A stretch of DNA of 64,000 nt from CAYSEW01 sp964430245 (lineage in GTDB: Bacteria > Bacteroidota > Bacteroidia > Flavobacteriales_D > Parvicellaceae), in assembly GCA_964430245.1 (NCBI GenBank), contig CAYSEW010000004.1, positions 62,001 to 126,000 of the forward strand, written 5' to 3'. The translations under genes and the position numbers were made by a program. Positions 26,868 to 35,327 of this stretch are shown piece after piece (within the stretch, counting starts at the first letter, position 1; the number at the start of each line of letters is the position of its first letter). The notes beneath the pieces are model-generated. The model saw only the letters and a program-made list of their open reading frames with translations. It was not told where the DNA came from and ran no database searches.

Positions 26868-28667
26868 TTATTTCAGCTTAAATTCCTTCATGAGATAATA
26901 ATCTCCTTTTTCTAAAAATGCCTTGGCTATTTTTCTTCTTTCCTCAATTAAATTAATGGCTTTATGACCTGTAAGTCGTTTGAGTCCTCCTAGCTGTATG
27001 GCCAGCATATCTTCTTTTACAAAACCACACAACGCTTCTTTACCTCTTCGATAAGAAGATTGCATGAGCTCCATAACGAGTACTTTTGTCATAGACAGCA
27101 ATACGGATGTCTTATCCATCCCATGCTTATCAATCAGTAGTTTGGTTCTTAAAAGCGAAGATTCTGCAATAAAAATATCCATGGAAATATCAGCTATCAG
27201 CATCATAATCTCCTGCTCCTTTTCTAATTTATCCATCAAGGTCTGTGCTGCACTAGCTGCCACCAACAACCAAGCTTTTTTTGCTTGAGCAATCAAATGA
27301 TTCAGCTCATCAAGCTCATCATCAAAAGCTGGTTTATTTTCTGGAGGTTTCATTAATTCCTGCTGTTGCTTTAGTGCTGAGCTCATCAAATCCAATCTAC
27401 CTCCCATGGCCCTTTTTAGTAGCATTCCAGTTGTAAGCAAACGGTTGATCTCATTCGTTCCTTCATAGATCCTGTTGATCCTACAATCCCTATAAGCCCT
27501 GGCAATAGGTAGCTCTTCGGAATAGCCCATACCTCCGTAGATCTGCAAGGTCTCATCCACAATCTGATCGGCTATTTCAGAGCCATATACTTTTAGCATG
27601 GCACACTCAATGGCATATTCCTCTGCTGCGATCTGTTTGGCCATGTAGCTTTTTTCTCCACTTTCAATCTTATCATTTACCATATTATGGATCAAACCAG
27701 AAGTACGGTAAACTGCCGATTCGGAACCATAGATCTTGATCGCCATATTGGCTATTTTATGCTGTATCGCTCCAAATTCTCCAATGGGTTGATTGAATTG
27801 CACTCTTTCATTGGCATAAGAAAGAGCATGTACCAACATGGATTTAGCTCCACCAGTAACACCATTACCTAGCTTAAACCTGCCAATATTCAAAGTATTG
27901 AAAGCAATGCGGTGTCCTTTCCCAATTTCTCCCAACACATTTTCTACAGGAACCTCTACATTTTCAAAAAAGACTTGCCTTGTAGAAGATCCCTTAATTC
28001 CCATTTTTTTCTCTTCTTCACCTAACCTAACCCCTTTGGAATGGGCATCTACCAGAAATGCTGTAAAATGCGATCCATCGACTTGAACAAAAACTGTAAA
28101 TAGATCAGAAAAACCTCCGTTGGTGATCCACATCTTCTGTCCATTTAAAATGTAATGTGATCCTTCTTTATTGAGTACAGCTTTGGTCTTGGCCGATAGT
28201 GCATCGGAACCAGATGTAGGCTCCGTTAAACAATAAGCCGCTTTGATCTTACCACACGCTATCATAGGAAGGTATCTCTTTTTTTGCGCTTCTGTTCCAA
28301 AGTAAAGAATAGGCAAAGTTCCTATACCAATATGCGCACCAAGTGATAAAGCAAATGAATGGGCAATGCCTAATTGCTCGAAAAAATAAGTTTCGGTATT
28401 AAAATCTAGCTCCATTCCCCCGTACTCTGCAGGTATGCTAATCCCCAGAAAACCCAATTTTTCTGCTTTTTCTAACAATGATAAGGTTAAGCCCTCTTCC
28501 TGGGCATCAAGTCTATCCAATACTGGATGGACCTCATTGATAAAAAAATCCCTAGCTGAATTACTGATCATCTCTTGCTCCTGTGTGATCATTTCAGGAA
28601 CATAAATAGTGTGTTGGTCAGACTCCTTTAACAGAAATTCTCCACCTTTTAAACGCTCTTCTTTCAA
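26868..28667 (-). CDS. acyl-CoA dehydrogenase, VLCAD-like, paralogue 1
   Basis: A 599-residue FAD enzyme for the first step of beta-oxidation. It has AAYCLTEPTSGSDA and WITNGGFSDLF (FAD contacts), the catalytic Glu in IYEGTNEINR, and a C-terminal extension (about 430-599) as in very-long-chain dehydrogenases. The start is TTG at 28667; the frame opens only 11 codons upstream and has no ATG. The N-terminal LKGGEFLLKE block is shared with the paralogue at 31482-33248 (LKGGSFL). It is divergent from the alkane monooxygenase with 139 bp between them. The natural electron acceptor (ETF) is not in the window. Confidence 0.92.
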   Translation of the reverse strand: MKEERLKGGEFLLKESDQHTIYVPEMITQEQEMISNSARDFFINEVHPVLDRLDAQEEGLTLSLLEKAEKLGFLGISIPAEYGGMELDFNTETYFFEQLGIAHSFALSLGAHIGIGTLPILYFGTEAQKKRYLPMIACGKIKAAYCLTEPTSGSDALSAKTKAVLNKEGSHYILNGQKMWITNGGFSDLFTVFVQVDGSHFTAFLVDAHSKGVRLGEEEKKMGIKGSSTRQVFFENVEVPVENVLGEIGKGHRIAFNTLNIGRFKLGNGVTGGAKSMLVHALSYANERVQFNQPIGEFGAIQHKIANMAIKIYGSESAVYRTSGLIHNMVNDKIESGEKSYMAKQIAAEEYAIECAMLKVYGSEIADQIVDETLQIYGGMGYSEELPIARAYRDCRINRIYEGTNEINRLLTTGMLLKRAMGGRLDLMSSALKQQQELMKPPENKPAFDDELDELNHLIAQAKKAWLLVAASAAQTLMDKLEKEQEIMMLIADISMDIFIAESSLLRTKLLIDKHGMDKTSVLLSMTKVLVMELMQSSYRRGKEALCGFVKEDMLAIQLGGLKRLTGHKAINLIEERRKIAKAFLEKGDYYLMKEFKLK

Positions 28668-28784
28668 ATCAATTTCCGCTTTTAATTTAAACTCTTCTTA
28701 CAATATTCAACTTAAATAAAAGTTAATCGTCTAAAAATAAAACATTTAAAGAAAGTTTATTACTAAATATTAAAATTTTATTCT

Positions 28785-28792
28785 TAAATTTA
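28785..28792 (+). promoter_or_regulatory. candidate -7 element (TAAATTTA) upstream of alkB
   Basis: TAAATTTA, one mismatch from TAnnTTTG, ends 14 bp before the ATG at 28807, the same spacing as the TAAATTTG before mvaA. No -33 element is clear in this very AT-rich region. Confidence 0.3.
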
Positions 28793-28806
28793 GCCAACGT
28801 AGTGCC

Positions 28807-30041
28807 ATGACAAGAAGAATAAACTCTTTTAAATACCTTTTTTCCTTTTCGGCATATATTTTCGCTTATTTCAGCTTTACATATACCGGCATACTAGCAT
28901 TTTCTGTAATTATTTATGCTTATGCGTTTATTCCTCTTCTAGAATTGTTTTTAAATCCCAATGAAAAAAACTTATCCTTAGCAGAAGAAGAGCTGATCAA
29001 AGACGATCCTGTTTACGACTTCTACTTATACTCCATGATCCTGGTTCAATACATTACCTTAGGGTATTTCCTGTATTCTATCTGTGATTTTTCCAATTCA
29101 TTGGCCTTTAATTCCGAACTAACTGCAGTAGACATTACTGGAAGAATTTTATCCGCAGGAACATTGTGTGCACAATCTATCAATCTTGGTCATGAGCTAG
29201 GGCATCGCACGAATAAATTCGAACAGTTTTTGGCTAAATTGGCTTTACTTGTATCCCTTATCATGCATTTTTTCATTGAGCACAATAGAGGACATCATAA
29301 AAGAGTAGCCACTCCACATGATCATGCTTCTGCTAAAAAAGGAGATATTTTNNNNNNNNNNNNNNNNNNNNNNNNNNNNNNNNNNNNNNNNNNNNNNNNN
29401 NNNNNNNNNNNNNNNNNNNNNNNNNNNNNNNNNNNNNNNNNNNNNNNNNNNATAAAAGAGTAGCCACTCCACATGATCATGCTTCTGCTAAAAAAGGAGA
29501 TATTTTATATTTGTTTTGGATCCGATCTATGTTCCTAAGCTATTTTTCTGCATGGAATTTAGAAGCATTCAGGCTTAAAAGAAAAAACCAGCCAGTAATA
29601 AGTATCCACAATGAGATGATCCATTTTACCATTGTACAAATCTCTTTTATAGGTCTAATCTATTGGATCTTTGGAGTCTATGTTTCCCTTGCCTTTATTG
29701 CTTCTGCTATTCTGGGGATGCTAATACTAGAAACCATCAATTACATTGAGCATTATGGGCTAAGGAGAAGAAAAAATAAATACGATAAATTCGAGAGAGT
29801 ATTACCTATTCATTCCTGGAATTCCAATCATATCATTGGCAGGATGATGATCTTTGAGCTTTCAAGACATTCAGACCACCACTTTAGAGCTTCCAGAAAA
29901 TACCAGATCTTAAAGCATCATGAAAATGCACCTCAAATGCCTACTGGTTATCCTGGAATGATGGTATTGAGTCTTTTCCCCCCTTTATGGTTTTATGTAA
30001 TGAATCCTAGAGTGGATAGTGTTATGTCAGAAAACTCCTAA
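28807..30041 (+). CDS. alkB: alkane 1-monooxygenase (AlkB family), split by a false assembly gap
   Basis: This encodes a membrane di-iron hydroxylase. The sequence is broken by 100 Ns at 29352-29451, but the 55 bp on each side are identical. Joining 29351 to 29507 restores one frame of 359 residues. All AlkB histidine motifs are then present: HELGH (129-133), EHNRGHHKRVATPHDHASA (H159, H163, H164), NYIEHYGL (H264) and RHSDHH (H303, H306, H307). The NYxEHYG motif separates AlkB hydroxylases from general desaturases. Several membrane helices are visible. The enzyme would oxidise n-alkanes to 1-alkanols using rubredoxin; no rubredoxin, rubredoxin reductase or alcohol dehydrogenase is in the window. 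Its setting among fatty-acid oxidation genes fits alkane use. Confidence 0.88.
29352..29451. other. 100-N scaffold gap flanked by a 55-bp duplicate
   Basis: Exactly 100 Ns. Bases 29297-29351 and 29452-29506 are identical (55 bp), so the contig ends overlap and the gap is probably not real. Collapsing the duplicate restores the alkB frame. Confidence 0.95.
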
Positions 30042-30112
30042 TCTTATTTATACAATTCTTTTAACAGCTTATATTCATCCCTTTTATATATTTATGACAA
30101 TTAAATATTAAT

Positions 30113-30958
30113 ATGTTATTAGTTGTAGAAAGTGGGTCCACTAAAAGCGATTGGGTATTGGTAGAGAATAAAGCTATCACCCATAATTTCAAAACCATGG
30201 GCTTCAATCCTTTTTTTCACGATGAAAAAATTATACATCAAGCATTAAAAGAAAATACAGGGCTTTACCAAATTGCTGATCAAGTAACCAATCTGTTTTT
30301 TTATGGCGCGGGATGTTCAAGTGAAGAAATGAACAACATCATAAAGAATGCTTTTTCTAAAATTTTCAGTAATGCTACTATTGAAGTTGAGCATGATCTT
30401 TTGGCTTGCGCATTGGCTACTTACGAAGAAGAACCTGCTATTTCTTGTATTATAGGAACTGGCTCCAACTCTTGTTATTTTGATGGAGATCAATTGATAG
30501 AAAAAGTACCTGCTCTAGGTTATGTATTAGGCGATGAGGGTTCCGGCTCCTATTACGGAAAAAAAATTCTTACTGATTTTCTATACAATAAATTACCTAA
30601 TGAAATTAAAACTGATCTAATTGACAATCAGCAGATCAGCAAGAATGTAATTTTTGAAAATATTTACATGAAACCAAATCCAAATGTGTACTTAGCTTCA
30701 TTCATGCCATTTATTGCTAAATACAAAGAAACTGATTATGTAAAAGAAATGGTTATTAAAGGAATGTATCATTTTATGGAAAATCACGTTTGCTGTTACG
30801 ACAATTACAAAGAAGTAAAAACACACTTTATAGGAAGCTTAAGTGAGGTTTTTAAAAATGAGCTTTTTATTGCAGCGGATCAATTGAATGTTCAGGTTGG
30901 TTCGATCATTCAAAAACCAATTGACAATCTGGTAAATTACCATATTAAACACTCATAA
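30113..30958 (+). CDS. BadF/BadG-type ATPase, N-acetylglucosamine kinase-like
   Basis: A 281-residue protein of the ASKHA fold. The phosphate-1 loop is VVESGSTKSDWVLV, phosphate-2 is IIGTGSNSCYFDG, and a third conserved stretch is LGDEGSGSYYGKKIL. This pattern is that of the BadF/BcrA/NagK group, where eukaryotic and bacteroidal members phosphorylate GlcNAc at O6. It would fit amino-sugar salvage, but no amino-sugar gene is adjacent. A TATATTTA sequence at 30087-30094 is a weak candidate -7 element. It converges with the DUF1801 gene, 2 bp apart. Confidence 0.75.
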   Translation: MLLVVESGSTKSDWVLVENKAITHNFKTMGFNPFFHDEKIIHQALKENTGLYQIADQVTNLFFYGAGCSSEEMNNIIKNAFSKIFSNATIEVEHDLLACALATYEEEPAISCIIGTGSNSCYFDGDQLIEKVPALGYVLGDEGSGSYYGKKILTDFLYNKLPNEIKTDLIDNQQISKNVIFENIYMKPNPNVYLASFMPFIAKYKETDYVKEMVIKGMYHFMENHVCCYDNYKEVKTHFIGSLSEVFKNELFIAADQLNVQVGSIIQKPIDNLVNYHIKHS

Positions 30959-30960
30959 GA

Positions 30961-31380
30961 TTATCCAATACCCAATTGAGGATTTTCATAGGATTCTTTA
31001 ATGATAACTTTAAGTATCTCTATATCTATATCTGCCAATTTATTAATATAGAGGCACCCTTTACCCGTTTTATGTTTACCTAATTGGTCCAGCAAATCTT
31101 GAGCTCTAGAAATATCACATTGCATTAAATACATAGAAATCTTTGCTTTTCGAGGAGAAAACCCACATTTAAACCAATCCCCTTCTCTACCACTTGCATA
31201 TTTATAATGTAGGTCACCATATCCAATAATACTAGTCCCCCACATTTTTGGTTGCTCACCAGTTACATCGGTCATCATTTTCATGATCTCCAAGGCATCT
31301 TTCCTCTTACCTTCATGATCAATTGAATTAATAAAATCGATTACATTGGATTTGTTCTTTTTAGTCTTTAATTCTGCCAT
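30961..31380 (-). CDS. DUF1801 (YdhG-like) protein
   Basis: A 139-residue soluble protein. It follows the DUF1801 pattern: an N-terminal helix, KDALEIMKMMTDVTGEQPKMWGTSIIGYGDLHYKY, then FKCGFSPRKAKISMYLM and GKHKTGKGCLYINKLADID. The function of this family is not established. It is a single gene between nagK-like and acyl-CoA dehydrogenase genes, diverging from the latter across a 101-bp region that carries the presumed MarR site. Confidence 0.8.
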   Translation of the reverse strand: MAELKTKKNKSNVIDFINSIDHEGKRKDALEIMKMMTDVTGEQPKMWGTSIIGYGDLHYKYASGREGDWFKCGFSPRKAKISMYLMQCDISRAQDLLDQLGKHKTGKGCLYINKLADIDIEILKVIIKESYENPQLGIG

Positions 31381-31416
31381 TTTATAAAATTAATTAAATA
31401 TTATTTTATATTTTAT

Positions 31417-31431
31417 ACAATGCATGCATTG
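31417..31431. promoter_or_regulatory. probable MarR-type operator with palindrome CAATGCATGCATTG
   Basis: 31418-31431 is a perfect 14-bp palindrome, CAATGCATGCATTG. The 13-mer ACAATGCATGCAT (31417-31429) recurs exactly at 33833-33845 upstream of the thiolase operon. It lies 50 bp before the acyl-CoA dehydrogenase ATG and overlaps the candidate -33 element. The convergent marR gene sits between the two target genes, so it is the natural candidate regulator. Confidence 0.6.
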
Positions 31432-31457
31432 ATTATTTAAAATTTAATGTAACTTTG
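31429..31457 (+). promoter_or_regulatory. candidate promoter of acyl-CoA dehydrogenase paralogue 2
   Basis: TAACTTTG (31450-31457) is an exact TAnnTTTG -7 element. TTG (31429-31431) lies 18 bp upstream as a possible -33 and is part of the palindromic operator, so a bound repressor would block polymerase. Confidence 0.5.
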
Positions 31458-31481
31458 TTGATCTAAATTAACACTATTACC

Positions 31482-33248
31482 ATGACTTTAAAAGGCGGAT
31501 CTTTTTTAACCCAGACTACCGACCCCAATTCGGTTTTTACAGCAGAAGAATGGAATGAAGAGCAATTAATGCTCAAAAAAATGACTCATGATTTTCTTGA
31601 AGCAGAGCTTCATCATTTACCACAAGAACCCGAAGCATCTAAAGACCTTGAATTTGTAGCTAATCTATTAGAAAAATCTGCAGAACTAGGTCTTTGCGGT
31701 CTGTCCATTGCTGAAGAATATGGAGGATTAGACCTGGATTTTAACACTGGTCTGCTATTCACAGAAGCAATAGCTCCTGGGTTTTCCTTTGCCACCACAA
31801 TCGGAGCGCAAACATCTATAGGGTCATTACCCATTGTTTACTACGGAACAGAAGATCAAAAGAAAAAATATTTACCCAAGATCGCTACTGCAGCATACAA
31901 AACTTCTTACGCTTTAACAGAACCAGATGCAGGTTCTGATGCTAATTCAGGCAAAACAAAAGCTATTCTGAATAACGAAAAAACACATTACATCATCAAT
32001 GGTCAAAAAATGTGGATTACTAATGGAGGTTTTGCCGACATATTTATTGTATTTGCTAAAATAGAGGACGATGAGAACCTATCTGCATTTATAGTTGAAA
32101 AAGCTTTTGGCGGAATCACGCTTGGTGAAGAAGAAAAGAAATTAGGAATTAAAGGATCCTCAACTGTTCAGGTTTTCTTTAATGATTGCAAAGTCCCTAC
32201 AGATAATTTATTAGGAAAAAGAAATGAAGGATTCAAGATCGCATTAAACATCCTAAACTCAGGAAGAATAAAATTAGCAGCAGGAGCAGTCGGAGGTTCA
32301 AAATTCGCATTATCTCAAGCCATAAGTTATGCCAATGAAAGAAAACAATTCGGGAAAAGCATTTCAGAATTCACCGCAATGCAATATAAGATTGGGGAAA
32401 TGGCCAGGATGATTTACGCTTCAGAATCAGCAATTTATCGTACAGGAAAAAATATAGACCTGAAAGAAAAAGAACTCGAAGAATCTGGTCTATCCACAAA
32501 CGAGATCAAATTAAAAGCATTAAGAGAATACGCCATTGAGTGTGCCATTCTAAAAGTCTACTGTACAGAAGTACTGGATTATAGTGTAGATGAAACACTA
32601 CAGATTTACGGAGGCATGGGTTATAGCGTAGAAACAGGAGTAGAAATGGGATATAGAGACGCCAGAATTACTAGAATATACGAAGGCACTAATGAGATCA
32701 ATAGGATGCTATCATTTGCAGAACTAATGAAAAGAGCGTTCAAAACAAAAGAAGTGAAATTATTAGCAGCCGGTAAAAAACTTCCTTTATTCATCCTAAA
32801 AAGAGCTTTACCATTTCAGAATATTAATGTAAAAAACACGATAGCTAATCTAAAAGCGCTATTTCTAATATTATCAGGAATTACCGGAAAAAAACTAGGA
32901 ATGAAATTAGCCGATGAACAAGAGCTTGTTATGGATCTTTCCGACCTGCTTTCCGAAGCTTATATTGCAGAGTCACTTTACTTGAGAACTGAAAAAGTAA
33001 AAACACTTTCTACTGATAAAAATGAATTAGCTATTAAACAAGCTATTTTAGATCTTCACATTTACATGACCCTTCAAAAAATACAAAACAAAGCAACTAC
33101 AATTATTGACAGCTTACCTGAAAAATCTAGAAAAAGGTTTTTAAAATGGACCGTTAAATTACTTACTAAACAAGAGGACATCAACCCCACTGAGCTCAGA
33201 AGAAAAATAGCGGTTTACTTTATAGAAAAAGGAACTTACAATTGGTAA
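31482..33248 (+). CDS. acyl-CoA dehydrogenase, VLCAD-like, paralogue 2
   Basis: A 588-residue paralogue of the enzyme at 26868-28667, with the same architecture. SYALTEPDAGSDANSGKT and WITNGGFADIF contact FAD, the catalytic Glu is in RIYEGTNEINR, and a C-terminal helical extension runs from about 430. It would introduce the trans-2 double bond in long acyl-CoAs. It abuts the convergent marR gene with no intergenic base and carries the palindromic operator in its promoter, which suggests direct control by that regulator. Confidence 0.93.
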   Translation: MTLKGGSFLTQTTDPNSVFTAEEWNEEQLMLKKMTHDFLEAELHHLPQEPEASKDLEFVANLLEKSAELGLCGLSIAEEYGGLDLDFNTGLLFTEAIAPGFSFATTIGAQTSIGSLPIVYYGTEDQKKKYLPKIATAAYKTSYALTEPDAGSDANSGKTKAILNNEKTHYIINGQKMWITNGGFADIFIVFAKIEDDENLSAFIVEKAFGGITLGEEEKKLGIKGSSTVQVFFNDCKVPTDNLLGKRNEGFKIALNILNSGRIKLAAGAVGGSKFALSQAISYANERKQFGKSISEFTAMQYKIGEMARMIYASESAIYRTGKNIDLKEKELEESGLSTNEIKLKALREYAIECAILKVYCTEVLDYSVDETLQIYGGMGYSVETGVEMGYRDARITRIYEGTNEINRMLSFAELMKRAFKTKEVKLLAAGKKLPLFILKRALPFQNINVKNTIANLKALFLILSGITGKKLGMKLADEQELVMDLSDLLSEAYIAESLYLRTEKVKTLSTDKNELAIKQAILDLHIYMTLQKIQNKATTIIDSLPEKSRKRFLKWTVKLLTKQEDINPTELRRKIAVYFIEKGTYNW

Positions 33249-33713
33249 TTAAGAAGGCTCTTTTAACTGAGCTCTAAATTCTTCTATTACTTTAGGTATT
33301 ACATTAATGACATCAAAAAAAGCATTGATTTTTTCAGGATCTACTTTTTCCGCAATTGATTTTTCAAACCCAAACAATCTAATAAAAGCGACCTCTCTTA
33401 ACTCTAAACCATAATCTGTTAGGCATATAAAAACCTTTCTTTTATCTTTCTTGTCTTTCCTTTTATAGATTGCCCCTTTTTTCTCCATGGTTTTAAGCAA
33501 TCTAGACAAACTATTGGGCTCCATACCCATCCTAGGAGCGATCTTCGTTACTGGAGTTCCATATTGATCATTTATGGTTAATAAAACAAAGGCCATGGAC
33601 ATGGTACCCCCCTTGTTAGCAGCCATCTCATTATACATCTTAGTAATCTCTAACCAGCTACTCCTAATCTTATTGACAACAACTCTTTCTGCTATTTGCT
33701 CATACTTATCCAT
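33249..33713 (-). CDS. MarR family transcriptional regulator of fatty-acid oxidation
   Basis: A 154-residue winged-helix regulator. The recognition region is GMEPNSLSRLLKTMEKKG and the wing is KDKKDKRKVFICLT. It has long N- and C-terminal helices for dimerisation. In Flavobacteriia a MarR gene commonly precedes the 3-hydroxyacyl-CoA dehydrogenase/thiolase operon. Here it is divergent from fadI-like/fadJ-like and convergent with the second acyl-CoA dehydrogenase. Identical ATGCATGCAT-containing sites lie in front of both, so it probably represses them until an acyl-CoA ligand accumulates. The ligand is inferred. Confidence 0.88.
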   Translation of the reverse strand: MDKYEQIAERVVVNKIRSSWLEITKMYNEMAANKGGTMSMAFVLLTINDQYGTPVTKIAPRMGMEPNSLSRLLKTMEKKGAIYKRKDKKDKRKVFICLTDYGLELREVAFIRLFGFEKSIAEKVDPEKINAFFDVINVIPKVIEEFRAQLKEPS

Positions 33714-33832
33714 TAAGACAAATATCTATAATTTAATTCACATAGCATTGAAAATCAAGTATTTTTTTATATTAAAAACTTTATAAAATCAATATTTTAT
33801 GATATAAATTAAAAAAATTACCCTCTTTTTTT

Positions 33833-33845
33833 ACAATGCATGCAT
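33833..33845. promoter_or_regulatory. second copy of the probable MarR operator (ACAATGCATGCAT)
   Basis: This is an exact copy of the 13-mer at 31417-31429, centred on the palindrome ATGCATGCAT (33836-33845), 37 bp before the thiolase ATG. The flanks differ (ATATT here, TGATT there), so the conserved unit is the 13-mer itself. Candidate -7 elements downstream are TAATTTTA (33854-33861) and TAAATATT (33867-33874); neither is exact. Confidence 0.6.
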
Positions 33846-33882
33846 ATATTATGTAATTTTAGGACCTAAATATTAGCATTTT

Positions 33883-35321
33883 ATGAAAGAAAAAGTAGTA
33901 TTAATTGATGGTTGCAGAACTCCATTTCTAAGAGCAGGTACAGATTTTATGGATGTAATGTCTTACGAATTAGGCCAAATGGCCATACAAGGCTTATTAG
34001 CGAAAACCGGCATTGATAAAAACCTAATAGACAGTGTGATTTTAGGAACTGTTATTTCCAACCTTAAGACCAGTAATGTAGCAAGAGAAGCTGCCCTTAC
34101 TGCTGGTATTCCAAACACCACACCATGCCACACAGTAACACAAGCATGCATATCTGCCAACAGAGCAATTGCTTCAGCAATAGGTGAAATCTCTACAGGT
34201 CATTCAGAAATTGTAATTGCTGGTGGAGTTGATTGTTCTTCCGACACACCTATTGGCTACAAAAAGAAAATGCGAAATAAACTCTTTAAATCGCAAAAGA
34301 TCAAAACCATGGGAGACCAGCTTAAGTTCATTACCAGCTTAAGGATTCGTGATTTCTTGCCTGAGACTCCCTCTATCACTGAATTTACAACAGGAAAAAC
34401 CATGGGACAAGACTGTGACGTATTAGCTGCAAAACATGGAGTAACAAGAGAAGAACAAGATCTATTTGCGATCAATTCTCATGATCTAGCACAAAAAGCA
34501 TGGGATGACGGACACCTTAGTAATGAGGTTACACCTGTACAGGTACCCCCTAGATTCAAATACATTCATAAAGACAATGGAATAAGAGCAGGCTCAAAAA
34601 TTGAAAAGCTCAGTAAACTCAGACCTGCATTCGATAAAAAACACGGCACACTTACAGCAGCCAACTCCTCTTTTTTAACAGATGGTGGTGCTGTTGTACT
34701 TCTGATGACAGAATCCAAAGCATTAGAACTGGGCTTACAACCCAAAGCAGAGATCATTGATTTTGCTTTTACTGGAGCTGACCTTAAAGAAGAATTATTA
34801 CTTGGACCTGCATTTTCTATGAGTAAAGTATTAAAAAGAGCAGGATTAGAAATTACTGACATGGATGTAATAGAGATCCATGAAGCTTTTGCGGGTCAGG
34901 TGTTAGCCAATATCAATTGTCTAGAATCAGATGCTTTCTGCAAGGAAAGATTAAATCGCACAGAAAAGGCAGGTATTGTAGACAGAAATAAAGTAAATCA
35001 ATGGGGAGGCTCACNNNNNNNNNNNNNNNNNNNNNNNNNNNNNNNNNNNNNNNNNNNNNNNNNNNNNNNNNNNNNNNNNNNNNNNNNNNNNNNNNNNNNN
35101 NNNNNNNNNNNNNNACAGAAAAGGCAGGTATTGTAGACAGAAATAAAGTAAATCAATGGGGAGGCTCACTTTCTCTAGGGCATCCTTTTGGAGCAACAGG
35201 AGCAAGATTGCTTAACACTACTGCCAATCGACTACAACACGAAGGAGGTACTTATGGAATTCTATCAGCATGCGCTGCAGGTGCACACGGCCACGCAATG
35301 ATCATTAAAAAATACCAATAA
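33883..35321 (+). CDS. fadI: acetyl-CoA C-acyltransferase (3-ketoacyl-CoA thiolase, FadI-like), split by a false assembly gap
   Basis: This is a thiolase interrupted by 100 Ns at 35015-35114. The 55 bp on each side (34960-35014 and 35115-35169) are identical; joining 35014 to 35170 restores a 427-residue protein. The nucleophile is C89 (TQACISANRA). H333 lies in EIHEAFAG, H382 in GHPFGATGA and C412 in SACAAGAHGH. The sequence follows FadI and the mitochondrial trifunctional beta subunit (KLRPAFDKKHGTLTAANSS, LLGPAFSMSKVL) more than FadA. It catalyses the last beta-oxidation step. It is 6 bp upstream of the FadJ-like gene, so the pair probably forms the oxidation complex. Confidence 0.92.
35015..35114. 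other. 100-N scaffold gap flanked by a 55-bp duplicate
   Basis: Exactly 100 Ns. Bases 34960-35014 and 35115-35169 are identical over 55 bp, as at the first gap. The gap is probably an unmerged overlap of contigs and not missing sequence. Confidence 0.95.
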
Positions 35322-35327
35322 ACAATT

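Noticed and set aside
29352..29451. alkB as a disrupted pseudogene
   Set aside because: The disruption is only the N gap; the 55-bp duplicate flanks rejoin in frame.
29297..29506. Insertion element with 55-bp direct repeats
   Set aside because: Two unrelated sites show the same 55-bp length around exactly 100 Ns, which is an assembly signature, not a target-site duplication.
26868..33248. The two acyl-CoA dehydrogenases as a recent tandem duplication
   Set aside because: They share architecture and motifs but diverge widely in sequence and lie in opposite orientations, so the split is old.
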